Shown here: piece after piece, positions 36,101 through 42,980 of the stretch
Layout: the number at the start of each line of letters is the position of its first letter
Numbering within the stretch: the first letter of the stretch is position 1
Source of the DNA: a virus
DNA: 46,390 nt
Strand: one strand, 5' to 3'
Virus record (IMG/VR): IMGVR_UViG_3300001848_000720
Coordinates: 1 to 46,390 of that record
The notes under the pieces: generated by a model
Seen by the model: the letters and a program-made list of their open reading frames with translations, nothing else
Told to the model about the DNA's origin: nothing
The model's database searches: none
Made by a program: the position numbers and the translations under genes

Positions 36101-38841
36101 GTGGTATCGTCAAGAGCATAGCTAAACAGTTTTGAACCAGTGAAATTATTACTAGGGTATTTGACAGTGTCAGAAAAACTCACGCCCTGCATGTCATACA
36201 CATCAAACAGTGGTGCTTGTTGTACGCTGGTTTTAAGTTGTGCTAGTATCCAATTGGAACCATCATACCAATAAGTGTATCCCGCACGTCCCTTGACAAT
36301 AGTGGCGCCATTGATTACCACTGTTTCTCCCGCAGGAAGTGGTGTATCAATTGTGCCGCTATTGAGAATCACCACTGATTGGTCTGCCAATACTGCCTCT
36401 ACTTCACGAAGATGTATGACTGGTTGCGTAGCAATGGGTGGCACTGTATCGGGGTAGATAAATTCCACTTCATATACACGATTACGTGCCAAGGGATCGC
36501 TATCATTGGCAAATATTACCCTGGTGCCATTAATAAACTGATATCCATAAACTGTATAACTGGTTGCGCCTTCAACATTGCTGAGAGCATCAGTTTGATC
36601 AAAATCAATCACATCCACCGGATCAATCCCTTGGCTGCCCATATTGAATAGCTTGAGACCAGATCTAAATTGTATGATGGGGCGACGTGCTTTACTGAGA
36701 TTGTCAACATCCACTAGAGTATCATTATAGGTAGCTGTGGCCTGGATAACATCAATGTGGAACCAACGGTTGCTACGGCTCCAGGCATTGCGATCAGGGC
36801 TGGCACGATCTATGGTGATATAATCAAAATCTGCAGGCTGTGTTCCCACTGTGGTAGAGTCGGCGTCATTGGCATAGAGTTCGGGCACCACAAAATCTGT
36901 AACCGGCAATAATTGTATGCTGGTACCAACACCGCTCACGTAATATTCACGCAGGTTTATGGCCTGGCTGGGCATGTTACCAGCACCATCCAACAATTGC
37001 ACTATGGCGCCACCGGGTGTGGCCGAAACAGAAAATTCCAGCTGGTTATAAACCTGATGTACGTAATAGGGCACACCGGCTTCTAGACCGCCTAGAGTAG
37101 TTGCTGAGAAAATTACTTTTTGTCCACGATATAGAAAACTGGTATCATAGGTAGCTATGAGATTTTGTCCAGATGTGGTCTGTGTACATTCAAATGATAT
37201 GGTATCACTGGCATAGCTTTCGGGTATGATATTACCTTGGAAGTAAACTTTGAGACCGTTGGTAAACACCACTCCGTTAGGACTGGTATAGTTTTTCTTG
37301 CCAAGAATATCATCAATGAAAATCGTGGTACTATTTGCGGGTTCTAACAGTTTGATTTGGCCTGTGAATCCCGAGTTAATACCGTCTTGATAGTAGAGTG
37401 TATCCAGAGCTGATGTTAGTGCAGGTATTTGCGCGAAGCTGCCATCGGGAGTTTTATACCATTGAGTGTTGGCCCATTTGGCGCCATAGCGTATTGACCA
37501 CTTGCTCTGTGTAGGGATATCACTAATCTTGGTCACATTCATGTAGGCCAGATTATCAATATAGTTGTAAGTGATTTGATACAATTGTCGCGTATTGGGT
37601 GGTTCAATACCAGGGTCATCACCTGTAAAAATAACAGTGCGATTATTGAGGCTGGTTATGCCATCAATGCCATTATAAGTGGCAATGAATGAATCCACGC
37701 TTTGATTTTGCAGATCGCTAAGTTGCAGATCCGTGATCAAATCAACCGGCAAACTAAACAGAGGCAAATCATAAAAATACTGTTGATTGGTGCGGCCGGG
37801 CACGTTGAATGTTATAGTGCCAAGGTCTTCGCCGTTATTGACCACACCCACAATTTCGCGTGTGGAAAGATTTGGGCTAGTTGTTTGTCGTCCCGAAATT
37901 CCCGGCTCGGTCTGAATCCAAAATCCGGGGCCGGTTCCCTCGGTTCCATCAACAATGTTGATCATACCTTGTAGATTGGTTTGATTTTCGCTTACATAGT
38001 ACAGAGTATCGGGTGCATCCTGGGGTACCACAAATGTGACCAGGCCCGTGATGGAACCATTACGAGTCACGCCATCATTATAGGCATATCCAGTACCCAA
38101 CTGATTTTGTGTCTTGATCCAAAACGGATAGGGTCCACGCAATACCAAGTTAAAGTAATAGGTATTACCGCGCACCAGAGTCAGCGTGGGGTTTACTGCG
38201 TTATCGATTGTGTAACCAACCAATCCGTTGTTGCTAACTTTAAACGTGACAGTTTCTTTTTGATTCTGTGCCACACGGAACTGATAATTTCCACCTCGCA
38301 CCAATTCTATAGTGGGATTGGTTCCGGCCACACCGCTGAAACTATATCCAGTGGGGCCGCGAGTAACATCAAATGTTTCGACAATGGGAACCCCAGCTGA
38401 ATTAACCGACACAGCGTCCGGTCCGTTGGGTAACCAATAATACTGCGCAAAATTTACAAATGCGTCAAAGTCACAGAATGGATCCCATGTATAATAATCG
38501 CTCTGCATGAGCTGATCTGGTTTTGATCCCATACCGCCAAGAGTAGATATGGCATCCAGTATACCAGGATATGTGATGGCATCGGTGATACTACGAGTAT
38601 CTGCCGGATTTAGACTGACCACACCGGGTTCCAATTGATACACTGCTCGGGTCTTGTCGGGCTCAATTACATAATGATCATCGGGATTGACACCAGGCCC
38701 CACAGTTCTTCCAATGTAGCCTTGGGTGGTTTTAAACTGTGGTTCCTGCACCAGATTATCCAATGTAGCTGCCAAAAATTGGCGATTGGTATCGGTTTGA
38801 AAAATCTCTGGAAGAAAATCTACTGTTCTAGTTCGAGCCAT
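24151..38841 (-). CDS. Giant virion structural protein, probable baseplate/tail component (4896 aa)
   Basis: An uninterrupted 14.7-kb frame, roughly 530 kDa. It follows the gp6-like gene directly, where other T4-like phages place gp7-like or large wedge proteins. Residues ~1-60 begin RTRTVDFLPEIF, as in related large structural proteins. About 175-295 are beta-rich with cupredoxin-like strands (GNTYYFNL, YPFWI). Residues ~2350-3072 contain seven FG-GAP-like repeats (YGSSVSMG, YGTSVDFG, FGWAVAMS, FGYSLACT, FGESVDIC, FGGTLTIS, LGTALSYR), which suggests a seven-bladed propeller with inserts. Several beta-sandwich units of the type VxVDGxxLxxxxDYxV follow or intervene. Around 3650-3700 is SDYIQEVKPYHVQV. 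Start ATG shares one base with the gp6-like stop (TAATG). Host-surface contact or baseplate bracing is inferred. Confidence 0.85.
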   Translation of the reverse strand: MARTRTVDFLPEIFQTDTNRQFLAATLDNLVQEPQFKTTQGYIGRTVGPGVNPDDHYVIEPDKTRAVYQLEPGVVSLNPADTRSITDAITYPGILDAISTLGGMGSKPDQLMQSDYYTWDPFCDFDAFVNFAQYYWLPNGPDAVSVNSAGVPIVETFDVTRGPTGYSFSGVAGTNPTIELVRGGNYQFRVAQNQKETVTFKVSNNGLVGYTIDNAVNPTLTLVRGNTYYFNLVLRGPYPFWIKTQNQLGTGYAYNDGVTRNGSITGLVTFVVPQDAPDTLYYVSENQTNLQGMINIVDGTEGTGPGFWIQTEPGISGRQTTSPNLSTREIVGVVNNGEDLGTITFNVPGRTNQQYFYDLPLFSLPVDLITDLQLSDLQNQSVDSFIATYNGIDGITSLNNRTVIFTGDDPGIEPPNTRQLYQITYNYIDNLAYMNVTKISDIPTQSKWSIRYGAKWANTQWYKTPDGSFAQIPALTSALDTLYYQDGINSGFTGQIKLLEPANSTTIFIDDILGKKNYTSPNGVVFTNGLKVYFQGNIIPESYASDTISFECTQTTSGQNLIATYDTSFLYRGQKVIFSATTLGGLEAGVPYYVHQVYNQLEFSVSATPGGAIVQLLDGAGNMPSQAINLREYYVSGVGTSIQLLPVTDFVVPELYANDADSTTVGTQPADFDYITIDRASPDRNAWSRSNRWFHIDVIQATATYNDTLVDVDNLSKARRPIIQFRSGLKLFNMGSQGIDPVDVIDFDQTDALSNVEGATSYTVYGYQFINGTRVIFANDSDPLARNRVYEVEFIYPDTVPPIATQPVIHLREVEAVLADQSVVILNSGTIDTPLPAGETVVINGATIVKGRAGYTYWYDGSNWILAQLKTSVQQAPLFDVYDMQGVSFSDTVKYPSNNFTGSKLFSYALDDTTILDPVLRLPLKYQTIANVGDIVFDNNLYNDSFVYTQNNTSSTVMISSGTPREYSDRTTYQRLLGWQNAATTSLIYQQFRFVFTSINLQLDVAVSTRQDVPVLKIYVNGVFLYPTEYSYIINGDTTTITLNSAPVADSVIEVLALSDQTSKLGFYQVPINLQNNPFNSNSAEFTLGTVRQHYQSICENLTDLSGLINGANNTRDLGDIVPYGLVILQQSAPLTMAGYFLRSNQFNIFNSLVYNGREYTKYKNLILQNVTQQTLNFQTPAEILDTAIDSIVTGRVQNQPFYWSDMLPSGAEYQETVYQINFITTTVFNTLQTYDYTSANYLGMDVYLDDTILIRGRDYVVEPNAAHIRVLITLQVGQTLTIREYASTAGSFCPNTPTKLGLYPAWEPEIVIQTTTLGEQGMIIGHDGSATPVFGDIRDQVLLEFERRIYNNLKLDDNPVPLTMADVLPGEFRRTGFTNSEIQTILNQDFLSYVAWNKLDYTRQEYISSNEFTYNYNSSQSLLDNGYLPGAWRGINRFFYDTQQPQDTAWEMLGFSRKPDWWDLTYGPEPYTNGNFVLWDDLEAGIVRDPLGAYVNPLYVRPGLTQVIPSGSEGELLPPLQSVVGTYDAQQFEKNWSLGDGGPVEASWWNSSLYPFAVMRVLALTRPAKFFSLFADRDLYKYDTEFNQYLYNGRYRLDASNLEIYGNGVSKASFIDWIVDYNRQTGLDSTTRLHDDLANLDVRLCYRMASFSDPQYIQLTTERSTPGSTNTGFVIPPNSYDLLLYKNQVFAETTYSSIMVQRVDNGYQIFGYSTLTPYFTAYTAMATSTPQTFSAGGVTVRISTVFSNQTQQIPYSNIFADESAVAEFLLGYGRWLESQGFVFDTIANGYVLDWTQMVVEFLYWSGQGWGNNSLINLNPLAQRLQITREQSIVDSIVAQTADNILLDQNRRELPTRNLNIVRLGNTFTVEPLTDQSLSFIDLRYTSYEHMIVLNNRSEFGDLIYDPITGARQFRLSLRANTTTQWNGSVDAQGFILNQDNIQEWTGLRTYSKGELVKHKGSYWSAATIVQPSTTFNYNDWLQSDYTRIQQGLLPNLANKSTQLQITYDINQGNLDPEEDLFSFGLIGFQPRQYLAALNLDEISQLNVYRQFLGSKGTLLSVENLRSAQLSKEQADYDVYENWAIQRAVYGANANRCFFELRLNSALLTANPSTIQIINAGQFSPADQSVPVGTIWRESFKITSPDVLPTTTQLPTDTGLPTAGYVNLDEVDVTVFDINDVTSLSANLSKIHEGSTIWAAKVNEYDWNIYRADSVPGTINHLCDNLDGTSLVIFTKQHNLQPGNKLIVRFFDSAVDGVYTVLTVPSLETVTIAYSFPPGGRSVIDGTGLGFTLNTMRVAQFSDLVNLPYANQLVPGARAWIDDNGSGRWAVYEKQDIYQPTTTLTPQLLDATEQYGSSVSMGADQQAALVGSPRYGFGTGTERGAVYTYVKNYSGTYQPVSPTNGSDALLILGATGVRHYGTSVDFGNLDWAVSGAPASLSSTSLANAGYAGIIYRDPSAAGPGVNPYSNYQLLTTPGDVAADQAQFGWAVAMSDDERWLYVSAPDQVHGEVHAYTRVQWQNQSVTDKGDGITKTFAFSDHIQISLNTQIFVTVDGALQTLGVDYTVDAGLTQVTFAVAPFADTDILIQRRNLVSLNPTSGPVYNIKQYFFQVDLVDSDIYSFQVLLNGELLRANIDYTFNTGTKALTVPGLVPTDSLVVRAEFYWRYVDTIVPPTPSGTLARFGYSLACTTDGRQVLIGALNQDVNGQVEAGAVYVYDRDVQRFHYGETSTVTFTVLGSAPDPLAVSVLVNNKFLTPETSALVNTANSFSISGNNITVNTDLAIGDFVDIETNQFSLVQVIDQQIPAEFSNFGESVDICRNNCSLYVGAPQSSLQIFKGGVVEREINQSRLFGSTISTIKNPTVTPGDTLRVNNQDVVVPAAAGSVSSLQGLIANINAEVPNVSAVLIDGLVQITVKNFASAPYANKLQVAPGTVGTTFDDLGFDTFVFAQTIQSPYPVSYAKFGGTLTISDTATELLVSATRGTTYLVQIFDTGLTEFDAGATIFFSATPDSGAVYVFDYLPPAAASATSPGAFILGQQIGIPNLESLDALGTALSYRNGVLMMGAPGSDLGDSSSSDYGRVYIWQNPTRESAWKPLHVQAPVVDVRLLNGVYLYNLNTLSTTDFLDFFDPLQGKILGAAQQNIDFISAIDPASYNAGPVNLRGTTWAQDHVGQVWWDISTVRFVDPAQDNIVYAARQWGQVFPGSSVDVYQWIVSDTPPAAYTGPGTVHNNLSYSINSVLTPQGNIQTQYFFWVRGLTTTATNKGKTLPVSAVAQYIENPRLSGIAYLAALDANTVAIYNCAGLLEAQDTVLHIEFDRELNDDNIHVEYELIPQGRADGWISDNLYRKLLDSFCGVDTAGNLVPDPTLSPAEQYGVQFRPRQSMFNDRFAALRNYIIRANTVMAQYPISEMRSFALLNSQEPIPATNSGAYNFEVANLEVLSYQNIYTVPLGYRYLVLSDSSEFGLWSIYEVGSIGSARQLQLVRVQNYRTSDYWSYIDWYRPGYNPSTRCVLTVPNYATLSTITVPVGSSVRVSANSQGQFEIYLLTDTGWERVALQNGTIAINNSIYDYVAGGFGYDTEVYDARLFDQAPTTETRKILQALNEEIFIDELLIERNNLLMLTFDLVLQEFAAPQWLVKTSLIDVDHRVRGLLPFPNYQRDNQEFVSDYIQEVKPYHVQVREFNLRYSGLDQYSGDDTDFDVPAYWNTDLVPAQYTSPVLMPYAQSQATGSPDTNNSNAEANNPIWTQWPWSQWYNNFLLSIESIDVFDGGLGYVSPPTVTIEGDALLPTLAEAIIDDLGSVIAVNITRAGSGYRTQPVVVFSAGGTITARAYARMTGLGLGKVYNSSTIPDVYQQYNLARSVRVNIKFDRYQYQSQVEIWSPDGTYADGTLVRYDDRVWRAQSQDSTQVVGPTFDLENWVPVPASSLGGVDRTQGFYVAGVNAPGLDLPLLIDGIDYPAEQVWGEDFQATDPLNTIYSSSFADIYLGTRPTDINVDGGKYLGLTEGHAPQELVNGSEFDTLDLRVYTRPGADWTRSGHGFSIGSRIFQYDTNTDSASWDGILSFVAQVLVSNTTTNRDLALGIDYAIDWVNRTVSILPSSNVNYGDNIDITVYGAGGGNQLYRVDLTGADLVDNQIIIPVNAAEINSIMLLLDGQASDLYQWEAWVPSESWNINNSYDQNILVNDLNSFGTIYFRSIQPVPAGITLDNLLYWQPFVPQQQSIVTIDDTITASTGISLVALGLDQTTAGDFVVGRSYTITSVGTTNWISIGAASNTVGVTFVATGVGTGTGQATTVYGWSTPQVQYQIADSNIVSSATIMLTNSLEGTNPANLVVTRNGLRLTPAAGIEWIGDGTSHSFGLPQRLGYDYGWNQSNIDAATDVQVWVDSILQIQGSGSIVGDYSVTNWSGSNTPGRQVVFVNPPADGAQVLISVSTRSDYVVVDNQLEIRTGVNLGDVFAITTWNDTSQQNALTQCFYGPVPQNTPVIQGYDSTNYDPDFVTAGATGIVNAGAFLVGETYTIVTVGTTDFMAIGAASNTVGVTFVAAGTPGTNVGSGTGTASGTVYSRSSTTDAFNNTSGSFDYSTSALIYSNEFDLGRAVPANRVWATLDGQRLFEGEDFVMQGSVLVLNLGTIKTNQILAVTIFTNSVVPETAEFRVFQDMRGVQATYRITQATTTRVTAPIAITDDVIYVENAAALTAPALALGVFGVVTIGGERITYRERNLTTNSISGLRRGTAGTAADSHNVGDSVYSMGRGNLLEQQYQDYYVSDTGVGDGSTSVFYAPSITTQDFGDSSTIWVDSIEVYVGGVRQYRAGEAGNSTYHWIATDFDPVAIEFVALPGELDPQIAPPPGVEVVILQRRGTWWYSIATPAERAESLQENPGVAARFLTDR
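25152..25301 (-). repeat. Copy 2 of a duplicated 45-50 residue module in the giant protein
   Basis: Codes for FLVGETYTIVTVGTTDF, then IGAASNTVGVTFVAAG and a Gly/Thr-rich end. It matches the module at 25951-26094 almost residue for residue. The same kind of unit is seen in fibre and structural proteins of aquatic phages. Confidence 0.8.
25951..26094 (-). repeat. Copy 1 of a duplicated 45-50 residue module in the giant protein
   Basis: Codes for FVVGRSYTITSVGTTNW, then IGAASNTVGVTFVATG and a Gly/Thr-rich end. The DNA of the two copies is also similar (both contain GTGTGGG- or GTAGGAG-type variants around ACATTTGTGGCC), which points to a fairly recent duplication or exchange. Confidence 0.8.
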
Positions 38842-41800
38842 TAAACTACTCCACTGCCGGGTGCGGTACGAAGGTTGGTGCTGGTAAGAGCCTGTATAAC
38901 ATCGATGTTGTCGATAGTAGCACCATTAACAAATATTTCATTGGGTTGACTGCGTATCTCATAGAGATCACCAAAACTCTTTTGTGGATCTAGCGGTACC
39001 AACACCACAGAAGAGATAATGGTGCCTAATGTACGATGCAGATAAGCTGCTAACTCTGAAAAATAAAAAGTATCACCAAAATTCCAAATGTCAATACTGA
39101 AATACGCATTCATCTGAGCCAGCACCGCGGTCTTGATCTCAGAATCGCTGGCAGTGCTATTTTGTTCACGTATTACCTTGATAGTAGCTCTTAGTGTGGG
39201 CTGTGCTTTGGCACCAAACAAGGGTTTAAATGTCACAGAATTCATCACGATGTTGTCGCTGAGCATCTTGTAATCGTCTAGCCCTTGATATGCAGCAGTG
39301 AGTTCACCGATAGTGGGTTGATCGGGCTCAATCACAGTACCGGTTGTGTCACGCAACCAATTCTGATAGGCATTGTAGTATTGCTGTGTCACCAGATATA
39401 GATCAATAATGTTGGTAGTACCAGGATCAATACGGGCAGTGAGTGGTGCATTGTGCCGATACTGGAAATACAGACTTTGTCGACCGGTACGTGCTATCCA
39501 ACCGGTCACGGCGTTTACTACCAATACTCCACTGGTGTTAACCGACAGCTGATAGAACAATTGATCACCGTAGGCATAAAAAACCTGTCCCGGTGTCCAT
39601 TGTGTTTTGACCAGTTCAATATCATCTAGTGTGGCATAATCACTATTGACCACACCGGGTTCAACCAAGAGGTATCGTTGTAAATTATCAAAGTCCACAG
39701 TCTGTTGAAGGAAAATCAATTTTTGAGTGGGTGTGACATCGGGTGCCACAATCTCATTGAAGAAATCGGGATTGTCAGGTACACCATCATTATCGCGATC
39801 CTGATAACTTACCAGCACCTGAAAATCATCTACATAACCATCAGACTCCACAGGTTGACCTATAATGGTCATGGGTATATCACCGGGCAGGTGTTGTGTA
39901 GTGTCCGGTTGAGTGTTTACTGCCAGCACATTTACAAAATCTCGGATCACAGTACCAGTACGGCTGTCGTAAATTTTTTCTCCGCCGTAAAAGAAGAATC
40001 GTGTTTGGAGAACACTACCAAAGTTGTAGGCTAGTCCGCGGAAAGAAATAGTGTAGTTTTGATTGTCAACAACGAATTGAACCAACCATGACGAGTCAAG
40101 ATTGGCACCCGTTGTATTGCCGGCATATTCTTGACTCCACGTCGCATCAACATTGATGTTGTTGGCTGTGATGATGTACCATGAATAGGGTGTTCCTGTC
40201 ACGCTACCATTATTGTCATATCCTAGCCCAAACGTCTTGAACAGCAATATCTGTTCAGTCATGGCCAACTGCACCGATGTGGGAAGATTGGTCACAAACA
40301 ACGGTATAATCGTATCAACGATGGCACCAGTGGGTACAAAATTGTTAAGCACTACCGGGCCTAGACCCGAAGTGAGATTTCCTCGACCACCATTGTACCC
40401 ATCGCCGGTAACAGCAATGGGGCTGGCCCAGATTTCCAAATGTTCATCAGCCTTGCTGGGAGAACCGATCTGTAGATGGTTGTTGCTATCAAAATAATAG
40501 CCAGACGGTGCTGTAAATCGTATAAGACTTCCCACAATAGCAAATTGGAATCGTGTGGTGGATGTGCTACCTACTGCAACAGGATCTCCAGATGCATTCT
40601 GAAAATAGCCTGTTGTTTCGTTGGCCAATGTGGTACTTTGATGCCACGTGCTGCCATAGGTATTAAGATTCACAACCGCCGGCATCACAGCACTGGTGGT
40701 AGTCAATATTATGGTTGAACCTTGTGGTGCTGTGCTGACCTTGATTGTGGAATTAAGTGCATCAATGGCTATGATATAGTAAGTCAAGCCTGCGATAAGT
40801 CCGCCAGCTACAGTTTCAGTAAACGTCAATGGTGCACCCAAGTAAGCGTAACGAGAGAAAAAATCCTGCGAGTTTGAACCACCCACAGTGATGGTATTAA
40901 CGCTGGCTGTGGTGGCTGTACATACTATGTCCAAGGTGTTCATGGCCTCACGCGGGAAATTCTCATAATAGAATTGTCGCATGGTGTTGGCTGTGATTTC
41001 GGGCTCAACATGATTGGTGATCACATCAGCAATTTCATTTCGATTGGTCCACGAGAACAGTACCGTGGGCAGTACGTTTTCACGCCACAAGGCACCATCG
41101 CTACCAAAGGTATTGGTGCTACTGTATTTTCCAGTATTATCCACTAGGTCCAGGTATCGGCTGGTACCAATACTGGCACGATTTACAGCTTTGCTTTTGA
41201 TGATGCTGTTGTAGGCCGTAAACGGAAATAGATTGTAGTCTTCACCATTGACCATGCGATTCTGCGTGTAGTAACGTGCTGGAGCACGTTGTTTAATGGC
41301 GTCAATGCTTTCCCGTGACTGCGCGTTGCTTACTGGCTTGGTGATACCACAAGTGAAAGTAATTGTTTCAAGATTTCCACTCCGACTGATATAGTTGATT
41401 GGTATCACTACGTTTTGCATTTCTTCGGGATTGATTATGTACTGTAAACCATTGCTGGCACGTACATAGGCCCGGAATGTGCCCACAGGTATTTCACTAA
41501 ACACGCCGTCGCCAAACACCATGGTAATCTGATCATTGGTTCGACTGGTAGTGGTATAGATAGGGCGTAATTGTTGCTGCTGTTGTCCGGCAGCGGAATA
41601 GATGTTTTCTACATAGTTCCATTCACGAGCAATTGTGCCTACGTTGTCTAATTGGAATAACCAGCGATCGGTATTGTTGACACCCTCGATATTGATATTC
41701 ACTGTACGGTTAGCCACACGTTCGGCCAAGTTAAAATCTTGATTTTGTAGCACACCCTGTTTGAACAGGAAGAAATACCCAGTATCAGGACTGGCGTAAC

Positions 41801-42536
41801 CCATCTGATCATTACGATACAGCATGTTGAAACTGGTGCCAGGACGTGGGCTAGGCTCATAAATGTAATCTTCACCCACAGTTGTTGAGCTCATGGCTTC
41901 AAACGGCATGTTGATGCCATCAACTGTGGCTGTATAACTCACTATGGGCAAGAAGCCGGGCACGAGATTTACAGCATATTCATCAGTCAATACACCCAAG
42001 ATGCTTTGGCGACTACCGGGACGGCCTACTTTTTGGGTATCGATCAAGGCCGCATTAATGATCGTGGTAAACTGTTCCTGCCAATCGGGGTTGGTGGGAT
42101 CATTCCAGTTCACAGTGATATTACCGAGATTTACGCCATTGTAATCTACCACATTTTCAGTAGTGGTCACGTTGAATACTTTAAGCAGACCCTGGGCTGC
42201 GGTATTGCGTTTAGCTGTATAGCTGATCAAGTTTGCCAAACGAACCACACTATCCCGGCGTTCGGCTGTGTCTATGTAATTTTCTCGAGTATTGAGATCA
42301 TTGCGGAATGCCAGGCTTTGACCCATAAAAGCAATAATATCCAATAGAGCGATGAATTCCGAGCTTTCAACATAATCGTTAAAGGTTTCTGGATAATAGA
42401 GACGCAGATAATCTATAAAACTCTTGCGTAGAGTTTCAAAATCATAGCTTTGGAAATCGGCTTCGCGGTAAGTTTGATAGATCTGCTTCCAGTCTTCAAC
42501 ACCAAATATCGCGGTCTGTCGGGTAGTTTGTGCCAT
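38841..42536 (-). CDS. 6: gp6-like baseplate wedge protein, enlarged (1231 aa)
   Basis: The N-terminal half is a clear gp6-type wedge protein. It has SFIDYLRLYYPETFNDYVES near 39-58, then IAFMGQSLAFRNDLNTRENY near 73-92, a long helical region and later strand segments typical of cyanophage-like gp6. T4 gp6 forms the intertwined ring that controls baseplate change of shape. T4 gp6 is about 660 residues, and this protein is nearly twice as long. Extra material lies in the second half: a module around 40660-40850 also found in the giant protein, and DRDNDGVPDNPD near residue 915, which resembles a calcium-binding thrombospondin type-3 loop. CATAAATA lies 27 bp upstream of the ATG. The stop overlaps the next ATG as TAATG. 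Confidence 0.92.
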   Translation of the reverse strand: MAQTTRQTAIFGVEDWKQIYQTYREADFQSYDFETLRKSFIDYLRLYYPETFNDYVESSEFIALLDIIAFMGQSLAFRNDLNTRENYIDTAERRDSVVRLANLISYTAKRNTAAQGLLKVFNVTTTENVVDYNGVNLGNITVNWNDPTNPDWQEQFTTIINAALIDTQKVGRPGSRQSILGVLTDEYAVNLVPGFLPIVSYTATVDGINMPFEAMSSTTVGEDYIYEPSPRPGTSFNMLYRNDQMGYASPDTGYFFLFKQGVLQNQDFNLAERVANRTVNINIEGVNNTDRWLFQLDNVGTIAREWNYVENIYSAAGQQQQQLRPIYTTTSRTNDQITMVFGDGVFSEIPVGTFRAYVRASNGLQYIINPEEMQNVVIPINYISRSGNLETITFTCGITKPVSNAQSRESIDAIKQRAPARYYTQNRMVNGEDYNLFPFTAYNSIIKSKAVNRASIGTSRYLDLVDNTGKYSSTNTFGSDGALWRENVLPTVLFSWTNRNEIADVITNHVEPEITANTMRQFYYENFPREAMNTLDIVCTATTASVNTITVGGSNSQDFFSRYAYLGAPLTFTETVAGGLIAGLTYYIIAIDALNSTIKVSTAPQGSTIILTTTSAVMPAVVNLNTYGSTWHQSTTLANETTGYFQNASGDPVAVGSTSTTRFQFAIVGSLIRFTAPSGYYFDSNNHLQIGSPSKADEHLEIWASPIAVTGDGYNGGRGNLTSGLGPVVLNNFVPTGAIVDTIIPLFVTNLPTSVQLAMTEQILLFKTFGLGYDNNGSVTGTPYSWYIITANNINVDATWSQEYAGNTTGANLDSSWLVQFVVDNQNYTISFRGLAYNFGSVLQTRFFFYGGEKIYDSRTGTVIRDFVNVLAVNTQPDTTQHLPGDIPMTIIGQPVESDGYVDDFQVLVSYQDRDNDGVPDNPDFFNEIVAPDVTPTQKLIFLQQTVDFDNLQRYLLVEPGVVNSDYATLDDIELVKTQWTPGQVFYAYGDQLFYQLSVNTSGVLVVNAVTGWIARTGRQSLYFQYRHNAPLTARIDPGTTNIIDLYLVTQQYYNAYQNWLRDTTGTVIEPDQPTIGELTAAYQGLDDYKMLSDNIVMNSVTFKPLFGAKAQPTLRATIKVIREQNSTASDSEIKTAVLAQMNAYFSIDIWNFGDTFYFSELAAYLHRTLGTIISSVVLVPLDPQKSFGDLYEIRSQPNEIFVNGATIDNIDVIQALTSTNLRTAPGSGVV

Positions 42537-42563
42537 TGGTATACGCCTTTTTTGCTTCTCTGT

Positions 42564-42571
42564 TATTTATG
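42564..42571 (-). promoter_or_regulatory. Late promoter-like motif CATAAATA before the gp6-like gene
   Basis: One mismatch from TATAAATA, in the 54-bp gap between the gp25-like and gp6-like genes, 27 bp before the ATG at 42536. The spacing suits a normal late leader. Confidence 0.65.
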
Positions 42572-42590
42572 GGAAACAAAAACCACTCAG

Positions 42591-42965
42591 TTATACATAA
42601 CTGGCGCGGCGCTGTTGCTGGTCAAAGAATACGCTGAGTATTTCTGCCGTGGTGCTACCCACAGTTTGTACCTGTAATTGGATCAAAATACCGTTCTGTT
42701 GCGGGAAAACCTGTACACTGGCCACCTGTATGCGCGGGTCTTGGGCCACCATGCGTTGGATCTCTTGGTTGATGTTGTTTTGTAATTCTTCAATTTGGTT
42801 TTCAAACAAGAAATTCCAAATCGCAGTTCCGGTACCACAGCGACCCGGCAATGTACCCTGGCGAATATTAAAAGCATTGATGAGATCCTGTTTGATGAGA
42901 TCAAAGTCGGTGAGGGTAAATTTTTTGCTACGGTTAACCGTACTGAATCCAACAAAGGTAGTCAT
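42591..42965 (-). CDS. 25: gp25-like baseplate wedge protein (124 aa)
   Basis: The length and layout match the GPW/gp25 family: an N-terminal region with LTDFDLIKQDLINAFNIRQG, the turn LPGRCGTG, helix WNFLFENQ, and the core VAQDPRIQV. T4 gp25 and the type VI secretion TssE protein use an E-P-R core that anchors the sheath to the baseplate; here it is D-P-R. The C-terminal beta strands (NGILIQLQVQTVG) fit the family. The gene lies between the unknown structural gene and gp6, the usual neighbourhood. It starts 5 bp after a perfect TATAAATA. Confidence 0.93.
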   Translation of the reverse strand: MTTFVGFSTVNRSKKFTLTDFDLIKQDLINAFNIRQGTLPGRCGTGTAIWNFLFENQIEELQNNINQEIQRMVAQDPRIQVASVQVFPQQNGILIQLQVQTVGSTTAEILSVFFDQQQRRASYV

Positions 42966-42970
42966 AGTGA

Positions 42971-42978
42971 TATTTATA
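42971..42978 (-). promoter_or_regulatory. T4-type late promoter motif TATAAATA before the gp25-like gene
   Basis: A perfect TATAAATA on the minus strand in the 15-bp gap before the gp25-like ATG (42965), followed by TCACT. The same TATAAATATCAC string precedes the repeat fibre gene. Only 5 bp separate it from the ATG, so the message would be leaderless or nearly so if initiation is at the usual distance. Confidence 0.65.
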
Positions 42979-42980
42979 TG

